In this document: one piece after another, positions 25,745 through 34,333 of the stretch
Layout: every line of letters starts with the position of its first letter
Numbering within the stretch: the first letter of the stretch is position 1
DNA from: an uncultured Pseudohongiella sp.
GTDB taxonomy: Bacteria; Pseudomonadota; Gammaproteobacteria; Pseudomonadales; Pseudohongiellaceae
Direction: 5' to 3'
DNA length: 64,000 nt
Assembly (NCBI GenBank): GCA_951812965.1
Contig: OX638341.1
Location: 2,958,438-3,022,437 of the forward strand
Translations under genes and position numbers: made by a program
The notes under the pieces: model-generated
Told to the model about the DNA's origin: nothing
Databases searched by the model: none
Seen by the model: only the letters and a program-made list of their open reading frames with translations

Positions 25745-25781
25745 CCTGGTCACCTGACATTACATAGTTCTCCTTGATGTC

Positions 25782-26318
25782 TTACTCGGGTGGCAAATAA
25801 AGCATGGTCAATGGAAGATTTATCAATCCATGCAGGACGGATACGGATAGCAGCGGGAAACCGCCTCTTCGCGCGCGCTGAACGATGGCGAGCAGGGTGA
25901 GCGCGATTCCGCCCGGAATTCTTGTCGCCGCGTTAAGCAAACCGTAAATGGACCGGGCGTCTTCGGCGTTGGTGGCGTGTACGGCGGCAAAAGTCAGACT
26001 GGTAATCAGAAACGCCGGAAGCCAGCTTTCCGATCTGCCGACCCATTCGGTCAGTTTTTTCGCGAGCAGCAACAGCGCACCCTGAAAAATCAGTGTCTCC
26101 AGTATAGGGGCTAATACCATAGCAATCAGAGCAAGTTCGGCGAATGACAACGATGCAAGAAAATCGCCGCCCAGCCCATCCTCATCAAGCATCCCCAGGT
26201 CAATAGAGACAAACAGCAAGCCAAGCAGAACGACATCGCTGAGTGTTACCAGGGCCCACATTGCCAGGATCAGCTTAAGCGTGGGGATTTGAACCAATCT
26301 GGAAACAAGCGCAGCCAA
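25782..26318 (-). CDS. CPBP-family intramembrane protein, copy B
   Basis: A 178-aa near-duplicate of 23709-24251 with the same TTG start and Shine-Dalgarno. It shares the FAAVH motif and the altered motif 1 (ETLIFQ). The C-terminus differs from copy A (HGLINLPLTMLYLPPE) but keeps HxxxN. The sharp change from near-identity to clear divergence at about 25843 suggests recent gene conversion or recombination between two older paralogues. Confidence 0.72.
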   Translation of the reverse strand: MAALVSRLVQIPTLKLILAMWALVTLSDVVLLGLLFVSIDLGMLDEDGLGGDFLASLSFAELALIAMVLAPILETLIFQGALLLLAKKLTEWVGRSESWLPAFLITSLTFAAVHATNAEDARSIYGLLNAATRIPGGIALTLLAIVQRARRGGFPLLSVSVLHGLINLPLTMLYLPPE

Positions 26319-26452
26319 GACCCTTCCTCTGCTTGCGAAGGCGTGATTGTGTATTCAGCCATCGCCGGACGCAAGTCGGTCAGCGGGCAGCGGCGGCCAA
26401 GACGGCGGCCAAGGGACACCCATCAAAAGACTGCTTCAGGGGATGGGTGTCC
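25843..26452. repeat. 610-bp duplicated block, copy 2
   Basis: The partner of 23776-24385. Beyond its right edge the sequence runs into the 3' end of an Lrp-type gene. Here the inverted repeat GGGACACCCATC/GATGGGTGTCC ends one base earlier than in copy 1. Confidence 0.92.
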
Positions 26453-26479
26453 TTGCGCCCTTTGCGCCCACTGTCGCTC

Positions 26480-26911
26480 CTAGCGCTCGAATCTTGTCGT
26501 CAGGACAATCGAGGAGACGGTTTTTTCGACACCGGGCACGTGACCGATTCGATCGAGCGTATCGTCGAGTTCGCGGGTCGAGCCGGTGCTGACCATGGCC
26601 ACCATGTCGTATTCGCCGTTGACCGTGTGCAAGGCGCGCACCGTCGAAATCTGCCTCAGCGCGCGAAATATGCCGTCGGCCTGCTTGGGGTCCGAGCGAA
26701 TCATGACGTGCGCCCGAATCTGCCCTTCGGCGAAATCTTCGCTGAAACGGATGGTATAACCGTTGATCACTCCCATCCGTTCAAGCCGCTCGATCCGGCT
26801 GGTTACGGTCGTGCGCGAAATGCCCATTTTTCGAGCCAGTTCCGCGGTGGATTCCCTGCTGTTGGCGCTGAGCAGGGCGAGTAGCGCCTTGTCCTTCGCG
26901 TCTATGATCAT
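26480..26911 (-). CDS. Lrp/AsnC-family transcriptional regulator
   Basis: A 143-aa regulator with an N-terminal HTH (DKALLALLSANSRESTAELARKMGISRTTVTSRIERLERMGVI) and a RAM domain (VRALHTVNGEYDMVAMVSTGSTRELDDTLDRIG). It is divergently placed 120 bp from a saccharopine-dehydrogenase-like gene, the usual layout for an Lrp-type regulator and its target. It is not a close copy of the regulator at 19030. Confidence 0.92.
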   Translation of the reverse strand: MIIDAKDKALLALLSANSRESTAELARKMGISRTTVTSRIERLERMGVINGYTIRFSEDFAEGQIRAHVMIRSDPKQADGIFRALRQISTVRALHTVNGEYDMVAMVSTGSTRELDDTLDRIGHVPGVEKTVSSIVLTTRFER

Positions 26912-27031
26912 TTCGACATTTTTTTCGTCATATTGCTAATAATTTGTTGGCAAATTCATTATTTCAAACGTTAATTCTGTTCTATTTCGGGGCTACACTC
27001 AAGCCTGAAAGCAACAGTTGGGGGAACGACA
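26912..27031. promoter_or_regulatory. AT-rich divergent control region with palindrome
   Basis: The 120 bp between the divergent regulator and oxidoreductase genes are AT-rich. They contain the perfect inverted repeat AATTTG-TTGG-CAAATT (26941-26956), extended imperfectly by AATAAT...ATTATT on both sides. This is a plausible binding site for the adjacent Lrp-type protein. GGGGGAA precedes the oxidoreductase ATG. Confidence 0.5.
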
Positions 27032-28162
27032 ATGCAGGTCCTGTTGCTGGGCGCCGGCAATATTGGTATAGGGATCGCCGAGTTTCTTGCGGCCACGGAC
27101 GACTTTGAAGTCACGGTCGCCGACAGGGAGCCGGCCAGTCTGGAAAGGCTGCCGCCGATTCCCGGTATCAGGACACTGCTTCTGGACGCGGGCGACGCGC
27201 GTGCAATGGACGCCGCCGTCGCCGGCAAGTTCGCCGTCGTCAACGCCGGCCCCTTCAGCGTCAACGCCAGGGTCGCCAGAGTGGCCGCAGCCAAAGACGC
27301 GCACTACCTCGATCTCAGCGAAGACCTTGCCGGCGTGCGCGCCGTGCGCGAACTTGCCGCGAATTCCAATTGCGCGATGATCCCCCAGTGCGGGCTGGCG
27401 CCCGGGTTCGTCTCCATCGCCGCCTTCGAACTGGCGCGTAAATTCGACGAACTGCAGCATATCCGGCTCCGCGTTGGGGCATTGCCGCGCTACCCATCCA
27501 ATTCGCTGAAATACAACCTGACCTGGTCTACCGACGGGCTGATCAACGAGTACTGTAATCCCTGCGAAGCCATCGCAAGAGGCGAGCCAGTAGAGATCCA
27601 GCCGCTCGAAGGGCTGGAATCCTTCTCGCTAGACGGCATCGACTACGAAGCCTTTAACACCTCCGGCGGTCTCGGCAGTCTGCGCGAGACCTTCGCCGGC
27701 AAGGTGGAAGAACTGAATTACCGCACCATCCGCTATCCCGGTCACCGCGACATCATGAAGGCGCTGCTCGAAGACCTGAAACTGCGGGATCGCCGCGAAT
27801 TACTGAAAGACATCCTCGAGACCGCCCTGCCGCTTACCGGGCAGGACGTGGTGGTGATAATGGTTTCAGTCAGCGGCATGCGCGATGGCCGCCTCGAACA
27901 GGAAACCTGGGCCAACCGCATCCATCACCGTAATATCGATGGCACGCCATGGAGCGCCATCAGGCTGACCACCTCAGCCGGCGCCTGCGCCGCTCTGGAT
28001 CTGCTCGCGCAGGGCAAATTGCCAGGGACTGGTTTCATTCGGCAGGAAGACATTCCATTCCGGGATTTCATCCGCAATCGATTCGGCCGCTATTTCGCCG
28101 CCGGGCCGGAATCCATCCAACCGGCGCCGTCCGCTACCACCAGAACTTCCTCTGCGGCATAA
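27032..28162 (+). CDS. saccharopine dehydrogenase-family oxidoreductase
   Basis: A 376-aa protein with an N-terminal Rossmann motif (LLLGAGNIGIGIAEFL, residues 4-19), then VNAGPFSVN, HYLDLSED and GLAPGFVSIAA. These are typical of saccharopine dehydrogenase / lysine 6-dehydrogenase relatives, which oxidise or reduce lysine-derived substrates. The exact substrate is unknown. It is divergent from an Lrp-type regulator and 48 bp upstream of a LeuB-type gene, so an amino-acid metabolic role is likely. Confidence 0.82.
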   Translation: MQVLLLGAGNIGIGIAEFLAATDDFEVTVADREPASLERLPPIPGIRTLLLDAGDARAMDAAVAGKFAVVNAGPFSVNARVARVAAAKDAHYLDLSEDLAGVRAVRELAANSNCAMIPQCGLAPGFVSIAAFELARKFDELQHIRLRVGALPRYPSNSLKYNLTWSTDGLINEYCNPCEAIARGEPVEIQPLEGLESFSLDGIDYEAFNTSGGLGSLRETFAGKVEELNYRTIRYPGHRDIMKALLEDLKLRDRRELLKDILETALPLTGQDVVVIMVSVSGMRDGRLEQETWANRIHHRNIDGTPWSAIRLTTSAGACAALDLLAQGKLPGTGFIRQEDIPFRDFIRNRFGRYFAAGPESIQPAPSATTRTSSAA

Positions 28163-28210
28163 TCAGCCACCCGAACAGCCCGGGCTCAACCGCCTGCATC
28201 AGGAAGTCAC

Positions 28211-29323
28211 ATGAGTTCATATACCATCGCCCTGCTGGACGGCGACGGCATCGGCCCTGAAATCATGGCCGAAGCCGTCAAGATTCTGCGTCTGGCGGAA
28301 TCACGCAACTGCATTCGACTGGAACTGGAACATGGCGCCTTTGGCGCCGGCGCCTGGTTCTCTCACGGCGATTCCTTCCCGAAGGAAACCAGGGAGTTAT
28401 GTGACCGGGCCGACGCGATCCTCAAAGGTCCAATCGGGCTAGACCACGAGCAAACCGAAAAAATTCCCGTCGACATGCGCCCGGAACGGGGCGCGCTGTT
28501 GCCCCTGCGCCGCCGTTTCGACACTTTTGCGAATTTCCGCCCGGTGCGGCTGGCCGGCAGCCTGACGCATTTCTCGCCGCTCAAACCCGAAATCATCGCC
28601 GGCGGCATCGATATCATGATCATCCGTGAACTCGTCGGCGGGCTTTATTTCGGCGCCAAGGAAAGCGGCCGCAACGCCGCCGGCAAGCGCTACGTCAACG
28701 AAAGTCTGGAATACGACGAGGATCAGATCGCGCGCATCGCCCGGGTCGCCTTCGATACGGCGCGGGGCCGCAAAAAACTGTTGCACAACATACACAAAAG
28801 CAATGTGCTCAAGTCGAGCGTGCTATGGAACGAAGTGCTCGGTGAAGTTCACCGGGAATACCCCGACGTCGAGGTGCGCCACATACTGGTAGATGCCGCC
28901 GCCACCTATCTGTGCCTGAATCCCGGACAGTTCGACGTCATGGTCATGGAGAACATGTTCGGCGATATTCTCAGCGACCAGGCCGGCGGCATTCTCGGCT
29001 CGCTGGGTTTGATGCCTTCGGCCTGCCTCGGGCCGGACAAGGCCTATTACGAACCGTCCCACGGCTCGGCGCCGGATATCGCCGGCAAGAATATTGCGAA
29101 TCCCTATTCCATGATCGGTTCGGTCGCCATGCTGCTCGACATGAGCCTGGGATTGAAAGGAGAAGCCGGCCATGTCTGGAAAGCCATGCAATCGGTGTTC
29201 GACCAGGGTTGGACAACGCCCGACCTGGCCCGGCCGGGCGCCGGCAAGCGCACGATCAGTACGCCGTCTTTTGGTGATCTGGTAGCCGAGAACTACGCTG
29301 CTGCACCGGCATCTGCAGATTGA
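28211..29323 (+). CDS. leuB: isocitrate/isopropylmalate dehydrogenase family (LeuB-like)
   Basis: A 370-aa beta-decarboxylating dehydrogenase. LeuB traits are LLDGDGIGPEIMAEAVKIL, RPERGALLPLRRRFDTFANFRPVRL, and MVMENMFGDILSDQAGGILGSLGLMPSA with the nucleotide-binding HGSAPDIAGKNIANP. It would decarboxylate 3-isopropylmalate or the methylmalate analogue. AGGAAG precedes the ATG. Its last 68 bp overlap the 3' end of the convergent synthase gene, and the pairing with a CimA-type enzyme leaves the substrate open. Confidence 0.88.
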   Translation: MSSYTIALLDGDGIGPEIMAEAVKILRLAESRNCIRLELEHGAFGAGAWFSHGDSFPKETRELCDRADAILKGPIGLDHEQTEKIPVDMRPERGALLPLRRRFDTFANFRPVRLAGSLTHFSPLKPEIIAGGIDIMIIRELVGGLYFGAKESGRNAAGKRYVNESLEYDEDQIARIARVAFDTARGRKKLLHNIHKSNVLKSSVLWNEVLGEVHREYPDVEVRHILVDAAATYLCLNPGQFDVMVMENMFGDILSDQAGGILGSLGLMPSACLGPDKAYYEPSHGSAPDIAGKNIANPYSMIGSVAMLLDMSLGLKGEAGHVWKAMQSVFDQGWTTPDLARPGAGKRTISTPSFGDLVAENYAAAPASAD

Positions 29324-30833
29324 TCATCCGCAAACTCGCCTTGACCGCCGCGAGCACCTGGTTGGAGTCCACGCCGCGCGTCTTGAGCGTGCGTTCCGGT
29401 AATTGCCAGGTGATAAAGCATTCGGTGAGCGCGTCGGTCTGGCCGCCGCGGGGAATGTGCACCTCGTAGTCGACGAGTACGGGAATTTCAAAATCCTGCC
29501 CTTGCATGATCTTGCCGAGCGCGTCCATGAAGGCGTCGAAACCGCCGTTGCCCGCGCCCGAAGCCTGAAATTCCTCACCGCCGATAGCCACGCGCACGCT
29601 GGCGGTGCTGTCGACGTTGAGGCCGGTATTGATGTAGCAGTTGAGCAGACTCACGTGCTGCTCTTCCCTGCCTTCGAGTACATCGGCGATGATGAACGGC
29701 AGATCGTCGGTGGTGATGACATGTTTGGAATCGCCCAGTTCGACGATGCTTTTCAGCACGGCGGCCTGCTCCTCTTCAGTCAGGCTGATGCCGAGTTCTT
29801 CGAGGTTGTTGATCAGTGAAGCCTTGCCGCTCATCTTGCCGAGGGCATAAGTGCGCTTGCGGTCGAAGCGTTCCGGGCTGAGCCGGGAAACGTAGAGATT
29901 GCCTTTCAGGTCGCCGTCGGCGTGGATGCCCGCGGTCTGGGTGAATACGTCCGCTCCGGTTACGGGAGTGTTCGCGGCGATCCATTTGCCCGAGAAATTT
30001 TCCACCATGCCGCTCAGGGCGGAAATGCGCGTCTCGTCGATGGAAAGTTCCACGCCTGCCTTGTCCCTGAGCACGACGGCGATTTCCGCCAGCGATACAT
30101 TGCCCGCGCGCTCGCCCAGACAATTGACCGTGCAATGTATGCAGTCGACCCCCGCCTCCACCGCGGCCAGCACGTTGGCGGTGGCCAGGCCGTAGTCGTT
30201 GTGGGGGTGGAAATCGAATTGCAGTTCGGGAAATCGCTGCCGCATGCCGGTAATGTATTCCTTCACCTCCTGCGGCGACAAGGCGCCGAGGGTGTCGGGC
30301 AGCATGAAGTGTTCGATTCCGAGATTCAGCATGCCTTCGACCAGGCCAAAAACGTAATCCCGGCTGTCGCGGTAGCCGTTTGACCAGTCTTCGAGGTAGA
30401 CGTTTACTTTCAGTTCCTGACTGCGCGCATACTCGACGGTGCGCTCAATGTCCGCCAGATGCTGCTCCAGCGTCTTGCCGAGTTGCTTGCTGCAATGTTT
30501 CTCGCTGCCCTTGGTGAGCAGATTCACCACCTTGCAGCCGGCGCCGACGATCCAGTCGACACTGCGCTTGTAATCGACGAATCCAAGCACTTCGACGCGG
30601 TCTCCGTAGCCTTGCTCGGCGGCCCAGGAGCAGATTCGCGCCACCGCCTCGCGTTCGCCTTCGGAAACGCAGGCCGAGGCTACTTCGATACGGTCGACGC
30701 CCAGCGTCTGCAGCAAGGCGCGCGCGATGTTGACCTTCTCGTTGACCGAAAAGGAAACGCCCTGGGTTTGCTCGCCGTCACGCAAGGTGGTGTCCATCAG
30801 GACGATGTGACGTTGGCTGGCTGATGTCGTCAT
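29256..30833 (-). CDS. DRE-TIM synthase, 2-isopropylmalate / citramalate synthase type
   Basis: A 525-aa acetyl-CoA-dependent aldolase relative. It has the barrel signature LMDTTLRDGEQTQGVSFS (12-29), DFHPHNDYGLATAN, the CTVNCLGERAGN motif, and a C-terminal LeuA-type regulatory domain (about 385-510). The opening and the THADGDLKGNLY-like linker (TAGIHADGDLKGNLY) resemble the CimA-like branch, which makes citramalate from pyruvate. As a separate long LeuA exists at 17209, this one may serve isoleucine synthesis. The last residues (QQRSSRLPDHQKTAY) are encoded in the overlap with leuB and look unlike the family. Confidence 0.85.
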   Translation of the reverse strand: MTTSASQRHIVLMDTTLRDGEQTQGVSFSVNEKVNIARALLQTLGVDRIEVASACVSEGEREAVARICSWAAEQGYGDRVEVLGFVDYKRSVDWIVGAGCKVVNLLTKGSEKHCSKQLGKTLEQHLADIERTVEYARSQELKVNVYLEDWSNGYRDSRDYVFGLVEGMLNLGIEHFMLPDTLGALSPQEVKEYITGMRQRFPELQFDFHPHNDYGLATANVLAAVEAGVDCIHCTVNCLGERAGNVSLAEIAVVLRDKAGVELSIDETRISALSGMVENFSGKWIAANTPVTGADVFTQTAGIHADGDLKGNLYVSRLSPERFDRKRTYALGKMSGKASLINNLEELGISLTEEEQAAVLKSIVELGDSKHVITTDDLPFIIADVLEGREEQHVSLLNCYINTGLNVDSTASVRVAIGGEEFQASGAGNGGFDAFMDALGKIMQGQDFEIPVLVDYEVHIPRGGQTDALTECFITWQLPERTLKTRGVDSNQVLAAVKASLRMINLQMPVQQRSSRLPDHQKTAY

Positions 30834-30918
30834 GGCGGAACTCGCGTTGCGGCGCCTGCGGCCGGGCCTTGCCGAAAGGCGGGAATTCTAGCAAATCGGC
30901 GTCTTTTAAGCGCGTCGC

Positions 30919-30946
30919 TTGCAACAAAAACGCTTATGGCTATACT
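30919..30946 (+). promoter_or_regulatory. pntAA promoter
   Basis: TTGCAA (30919-30924) and TATACT (30941-30946), 16 bp apart, lie 38 bp before the pntAA start codon in the divergent spacer. Both boxes are close to the sigma-70 consensus. Confidence 0.55.
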
Positions 30947-30983
30947 GCGTTGCCAACAAACAGGGTCCGGGTCGGGAATTGGT

Positions 30984-32102
30984 ATGACAGTTCGAATCTG
31001 CGTTCCGAAAGAAGTACGCGAAGGAGAGCATCGCGTCGCTTTGGCGCCCGATGCGGTGAAACGGCTTACCGGCAACGGGATCGAGGTAAGCATCCAGGCG
31101 GGCGCGGGCGAGCTCACGGGTTTTGCGGACGACAGTTTCGACGGCGCCGAGATCGTCGCCGACGCGGGCGACCTGCTCGACAAAGCCGATATCAGCCTGG
31201 TCGTCAACCCCCCTACCGGCGAGCAGATCGCGCAATTGCGCGAAGGCTCGGTGCTGATCGGCTTCCTCGACCCGCACTCGGACGCGCAACGATTCGAACG
31301 ACTCGCCGCGCGCAACATCAGCGCTTTCAGCATCGAACTGATTCCGCGCATTTCCCGCGCCCAGGCAATGGACGCGCTTTCCTCCCAGGCCAGTATCGCC
31401 GGCTACAAGGCGGTATTGCTCGCCGCCGGCCACCTCGGAAAGTTTTTCCCCATGCTCACCACCGCGGCAGGCACGATCCGCCCATCGAAGGTTCTCGTGA
31501 TCGGCGCCGGTGTGGCGGGCCTGCAGGCCATCGCCACGGCCAGGCGGCTGGGGGCGGTGGTCGAAGGCTATGATGTGCGGGCGGCGGTCAAGGAACAGGT
31601 CGAATCACTCGGCGCGCGATTCGTCGACACCCAGGTACAGGCCGAAGGCAGCGGCGGTTATGCGCGCGAACTGACCGATGAAGAGAAGGCCCAACAACAG
31701 GAAATCCTCGGCCAGCACATCACCGGGGCCGATGTGATCATTACCACCGCGGCCATTCCCGGCCGGCCCTCGCCGCGCATAATCAGCCGTGAACTCGTGG
31801 AAAACATGCGCGGCGGCTCGGTGATCGTGGATCTGGCGGCGGAAGGCGGCGGCAACTGCGAACTGACCAGGGCCGGCGAAGTCGTCAATCACGCCGGCGT
31901 GACCATTGACGGGCCGGTGAACCTGCCCGGGCAAATGGGCGGTCACGGCAGCGAGTTGTACGCCAGGAACTTGCTCGCCTTTCTCGACCTGCTCATAAAA
32001 GACGGCGCGATCGACATCAACCTGGAAGACGAAATCATCAACGAGAGCCTGGTGACTCACGCCGGCGCCATACATAACGCGGCAATCAGGGAACGGCTCT
32101 AG
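30984..32102 (+). CDS. pntAA: NAD(P) transhydrogenase alpha subunit part 1 (NAD-binding)
   Basis: This is the soluble NAD(H)-binding domain I of the proton-translocating transhydrogenase. It is 372 aa from the ATG at 30984 (MTVRICVPKE). Motifs include GEHRVALAPDAVKRL, the nucleotide fold VLVIGAGVAGLQAIATARRLGAVVEGYDVR, and the mobile-loop region VNHAGVTIDGPVNLPGQMGGHGSELYARN. The frame is open 16 codons further upstream but that stretch covers the promoter. It is the first gene of the operon pntAA-pntAB-pntB. Confidence 0.95.
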   Translation: MTVRICVPKEVREGEHRVALAPDAVKRLTGNGIEVSIQAGAGELTGFADDSFDGAEIVADAGDLLDKADISLVVNPPTGEQIAQLREGSVLIGFLDPHSDAQRFERLAARNISAFSIELIPRISRAQAMDALSSQASIAGYKAVLLAAGHLGKFFPMLTTAAGTIRPSKVLVIGAGVAGLQAIATARRLGAVVEGYDVRAAVKEQVESLGARFVDTQVQAEGSGGYARELTDEEKAQQQEILGQHITGADVIITTAAIPGRPSPRIISRELVENMRGGSVIVDLAAEGGGNCELTRAGEVVNHAGVTIDGPVNLPGQMGGHGSELYARNLLAFLDLLIKDGAIDINLEDEIINESLVTHAGAIHNAAIRERL

Positions 32103-32131
32103 CGCCCGCCCAACAACTTCGGAGCGAAATC

Positions 32132-32437
32132 ATGATTGAAGGACTCGCGGCGATTTATATTTTTCTGCTGGCGGGATTTACCGGGTACGAGATCATCGCC
32201 CGCGTGCCGGTCATATTGCACACCCCGCTGATGTCGGGTTCGAATTTCGTCCATGGCATCGTGCTGGTCGGTGCGATGTACGCCCTGGGCATCTCCGAAA
32301 CCACCACCGAGCAGGTCATCGGCTTTTTAGCCGTGCTGCTCGCGGCGGGCAACGCCGTCGGCGGCTATGTAGTTACCGAACGCATGCTGGAAATGTTCAA
32401 GTCCAGCAACAAGCCCGGCAAAGCTGCGGGAGACTGA
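32132..32437 (+). CDS. pntAB: NAD(P) transhydrogenase alpha subunit part 2 (membrane)
   Basis: This 101-aa membrane subunit has about three helices and the family pattern FLLAGFTGYEIIARVPVILHTPLMSGSNFVHGIVLVGAM. In E. coli it is fused to the preceding domain; here it is a separate gene, as in the three-subunit alphaproteobacterial type. It starts 29 bp after pntAA and ends 3 bp before pntB. Confidence 0.95.
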   Translation: MIEGLAAIYIFLLAGFTGYEIIARVPVILHTPLMSGSNFVHGIVLVGAMYALGISETTTEQVIGFLAVLLAAGNAVGGYVVTERMLEMFKSSNKPGKAAGD

Positions 32438-32440
32438 GGC

Positions 32441-33850
32441 ATGGACTTCATCATCGACGCCAGTTATCTCGCCGCCGCGATACTTTTCATCATCGGCCTG
32501 AAACAGATGAGTTCGCCGGTCACCGCCCGGCGCGGCATCGTCTGGGCAGGCCTCGGCATGCTGCTTGCCACGATCGTGACCTTCGGCACGCCGGAACTGC
32601 TCGAAAGCGAACACTTCACGGTTAACCTTTCGCTCATTATCGCGGGCATTGCCATCGGCGGCGGCTATGCCTGGGTCAGCGGCAAACGCGTCGCCATGAC
32701 CGACATGCCGCAGATGATCGCCATGTACAACGGCATGGGCGGCGGCGCGGCGGCGACCATTGCCGCGGTGGAACTGCTCAAGGCGGGCGAAGCCAATCCC
32801 GGCGCGGGCGCAGCGGCCTATCTTGGGGTCGATGTGGCGATCCTGGCGATTCTCGGCGCTGTGATCGGCACGATTTCCTTCAGTGGCAGCATAATTGCCT
32901 GGGCCAAACTCGACGGCCGCCTGCACCTGAACAAGATCGTGCCGGGGCAACATTTCGTCAATGCCCTGTTGGCGATCGCCACGGTCGTGTTCGCGATTCT
33001 GGTGTATTTCTCCGTCGACGTGACGACCATCGCCATTTTCTTCGCATTGGCGCTGATTCTCGGCATCTTCATCACCGTACCCGTCGGCGGCGCCGACATG
33101 CCGGTGATCATTTCCCTATTTAATGCGCTTACCGGGCTCGCGGTCGGCTTCGAAGGCTATGTACTCGGCAATGCCGCCATGATCATCGCCGGCATCGTCG
33201 TCGGCTCGGCGGGCTCGCTGCTCACCCACTTGATGGCCGTGGCGATGAACCGCTCGGTAGCGAATGTGTTCTTCGCCGGCGTCGGCACCGGTCCAGCGGC
33301 GGCCGTCAGCGGCGAGCAGGAGATGAAGGAAATCCAGGCCCAGGACGCCGGCATTCTGATGGCTTTCGCCGATCAGGCGATCATCATTCCGGGCTATGGC
33401 ATGGCCGTTGCCCAGGCCCAGCACAAGATCTGGGAACTCGTGCAATTGCTGAACGAGCGCGGCGTCAAGGTCAAGTTCGCGATACATCCCGTCGCCGGAC
33501 GCATGCCTGGACACATGAACGTGCTGCTCGCCGAGGCCGGCGTGCCTTACGACATGATCTACGACATGGAAGACATCAACGCCGACTTCAAGAACACCAC
33601 GGTAACGCTGATCATCGGCGCCAACGACGTGGTGAACCCTTCGGCCAAGATCGACACTTCGAGTCCGCTTTACGGCATGCCGATTCTCGACGCCATGGAT
33701 ACGGACAATGTAATCGTCGTCAAGCGCGGCCGCGGCGCGGGATTCTCGGGAGTCGAGAATCCGCTGTTCTTCGCCGACAATACGAAAATGCTGTTCGGCG
33801 ACGGTCAGAAGGCCGCCAACGAATTGATTCAGGCAGTCAAGGAACTGTAA
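32441..33850 (+). CDS. pntB: NAD(P) transhydrogenase beta subunit
   Basis: PntB (469 aa) forms most of the proton channel and binds NADP(H). Eight or so membrane helices occupy residues 1-260. The soluble domain III has GYGMAVAQAQHKIWEL, KVKFAIHPVAGRMPGHMNVLLAEAGVPYD and VVKRGRGAGFSGVENPLFF. The complex makes NADPH from NADH using the proton gradient. Confidence 0.97.
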   Translation: MDFIIDASYLAAAILFIIGLKQMSSPVTARRGIVWAGLGMLLATIVTFGTPELLESEHFTVNLSLIIAGIAIGGGYAWVSGKRVAMTDMPQMIAMYNGMGGGAAATIAAVELLKAGEANPGAGAAAYLGVDVAILAILGAVIGTISFSGSIIAWAKLDGRLHLNKIVPGQHFVNALLAIATVVFAILVYFSVDVTTIAIFFALALILGIFITVPVGGADMPVIISLFNALTGLAVGFEGYVLGNAAMIIAGIVVGSAGSLLTHLMAVAMNRSVANVFFAGVGTGPAAAVSGEQEMKEIQAQDAGILMAFADQAIIIPGYGMAVAQAQHKIWELVQLLNERGVKVKFAIHPVAGRMPGHMNVLLAEAGVPYDMIYDMEDINADFKNTTVTLIIGANDVVNPSAKIDTSSPLYGMPILDAMDTDNVIVVKRGRGAGFSGVENPLFFADNTKMLFGDGQKAANELIQAVKEL

Positions 33851-33865
33851 GGTTTCGACAAGCCC

Positions 33866-34333
33866 GTGGACGATCCAGCATCGCTACCGACCGCCGGATT
33901 GATCCGGCGGCTCGCCGCCCTGCTCTACGACGCCTTTCTCGTGCTGGCGATCTGGATGGCGCTGGGCTTCGCCGCGCAACTTATCGCCGGCGTTGAAACC
34001 AACCAGGTGATCGACGGCCGCGTACAGACCAATCCCGCATTCGGCCTGCTGCTGTTCGCGCTCATGTGCGCCAGCGCCGCGGCTTTCTATGTGTGGTTCT
34101 GGACCCGTGGAGGCCAGACCCTCGGCATGCTCGCCTGGCGCATCAGGGTGCAATCCCGCGAAGGCGGCCCGGTGTCGGTCCGTCAGTCCTTGCTTCGATT
34201 CCTGTGCGCTTGGCCGTCTTTCTTCCTGTTAGGTCTCGGCTACCTCTGGCTCTACTTCGACCCAAACGGCGACGCCGCCCACGACCGTTTGTCGGGAACC
34301 CGAGTCGTAGCTCTTCCAAGCCCTCAGCGCTGA
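33866..34333 (+). CDS. RDD-family membrane protein
   Basis: A 155-aa protein with about three membrane helices and RDD family features: RRLAALLYDAFLVLAIW near the N-terminus, GGQTLGMLAWRIRV, and a final HDRLSGTRVV. The start is a GTG, 15 bp after pntB, so it may be cotranscribed with the transhydrogenase. Some RDD proteins are linked to ion transport; the role here is unknown. Its last 10 bp overlap the convergent alkaline phosphatase. Confidence 0.82.
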   Translation: MDDPASLPTAGLIRRLAALLYDAFLVLAIWMALGFAAQLIAGVETNQVIDGRVQTNPAFGLLLFALMCASAAAFYVWFWTRGGQTLGMLAWRIRVQSREGGPVSVRQSLLRFLCAWPSFFLLGLGYLWLYFDPNGDAAHDRLSGTRVVALPSPQR

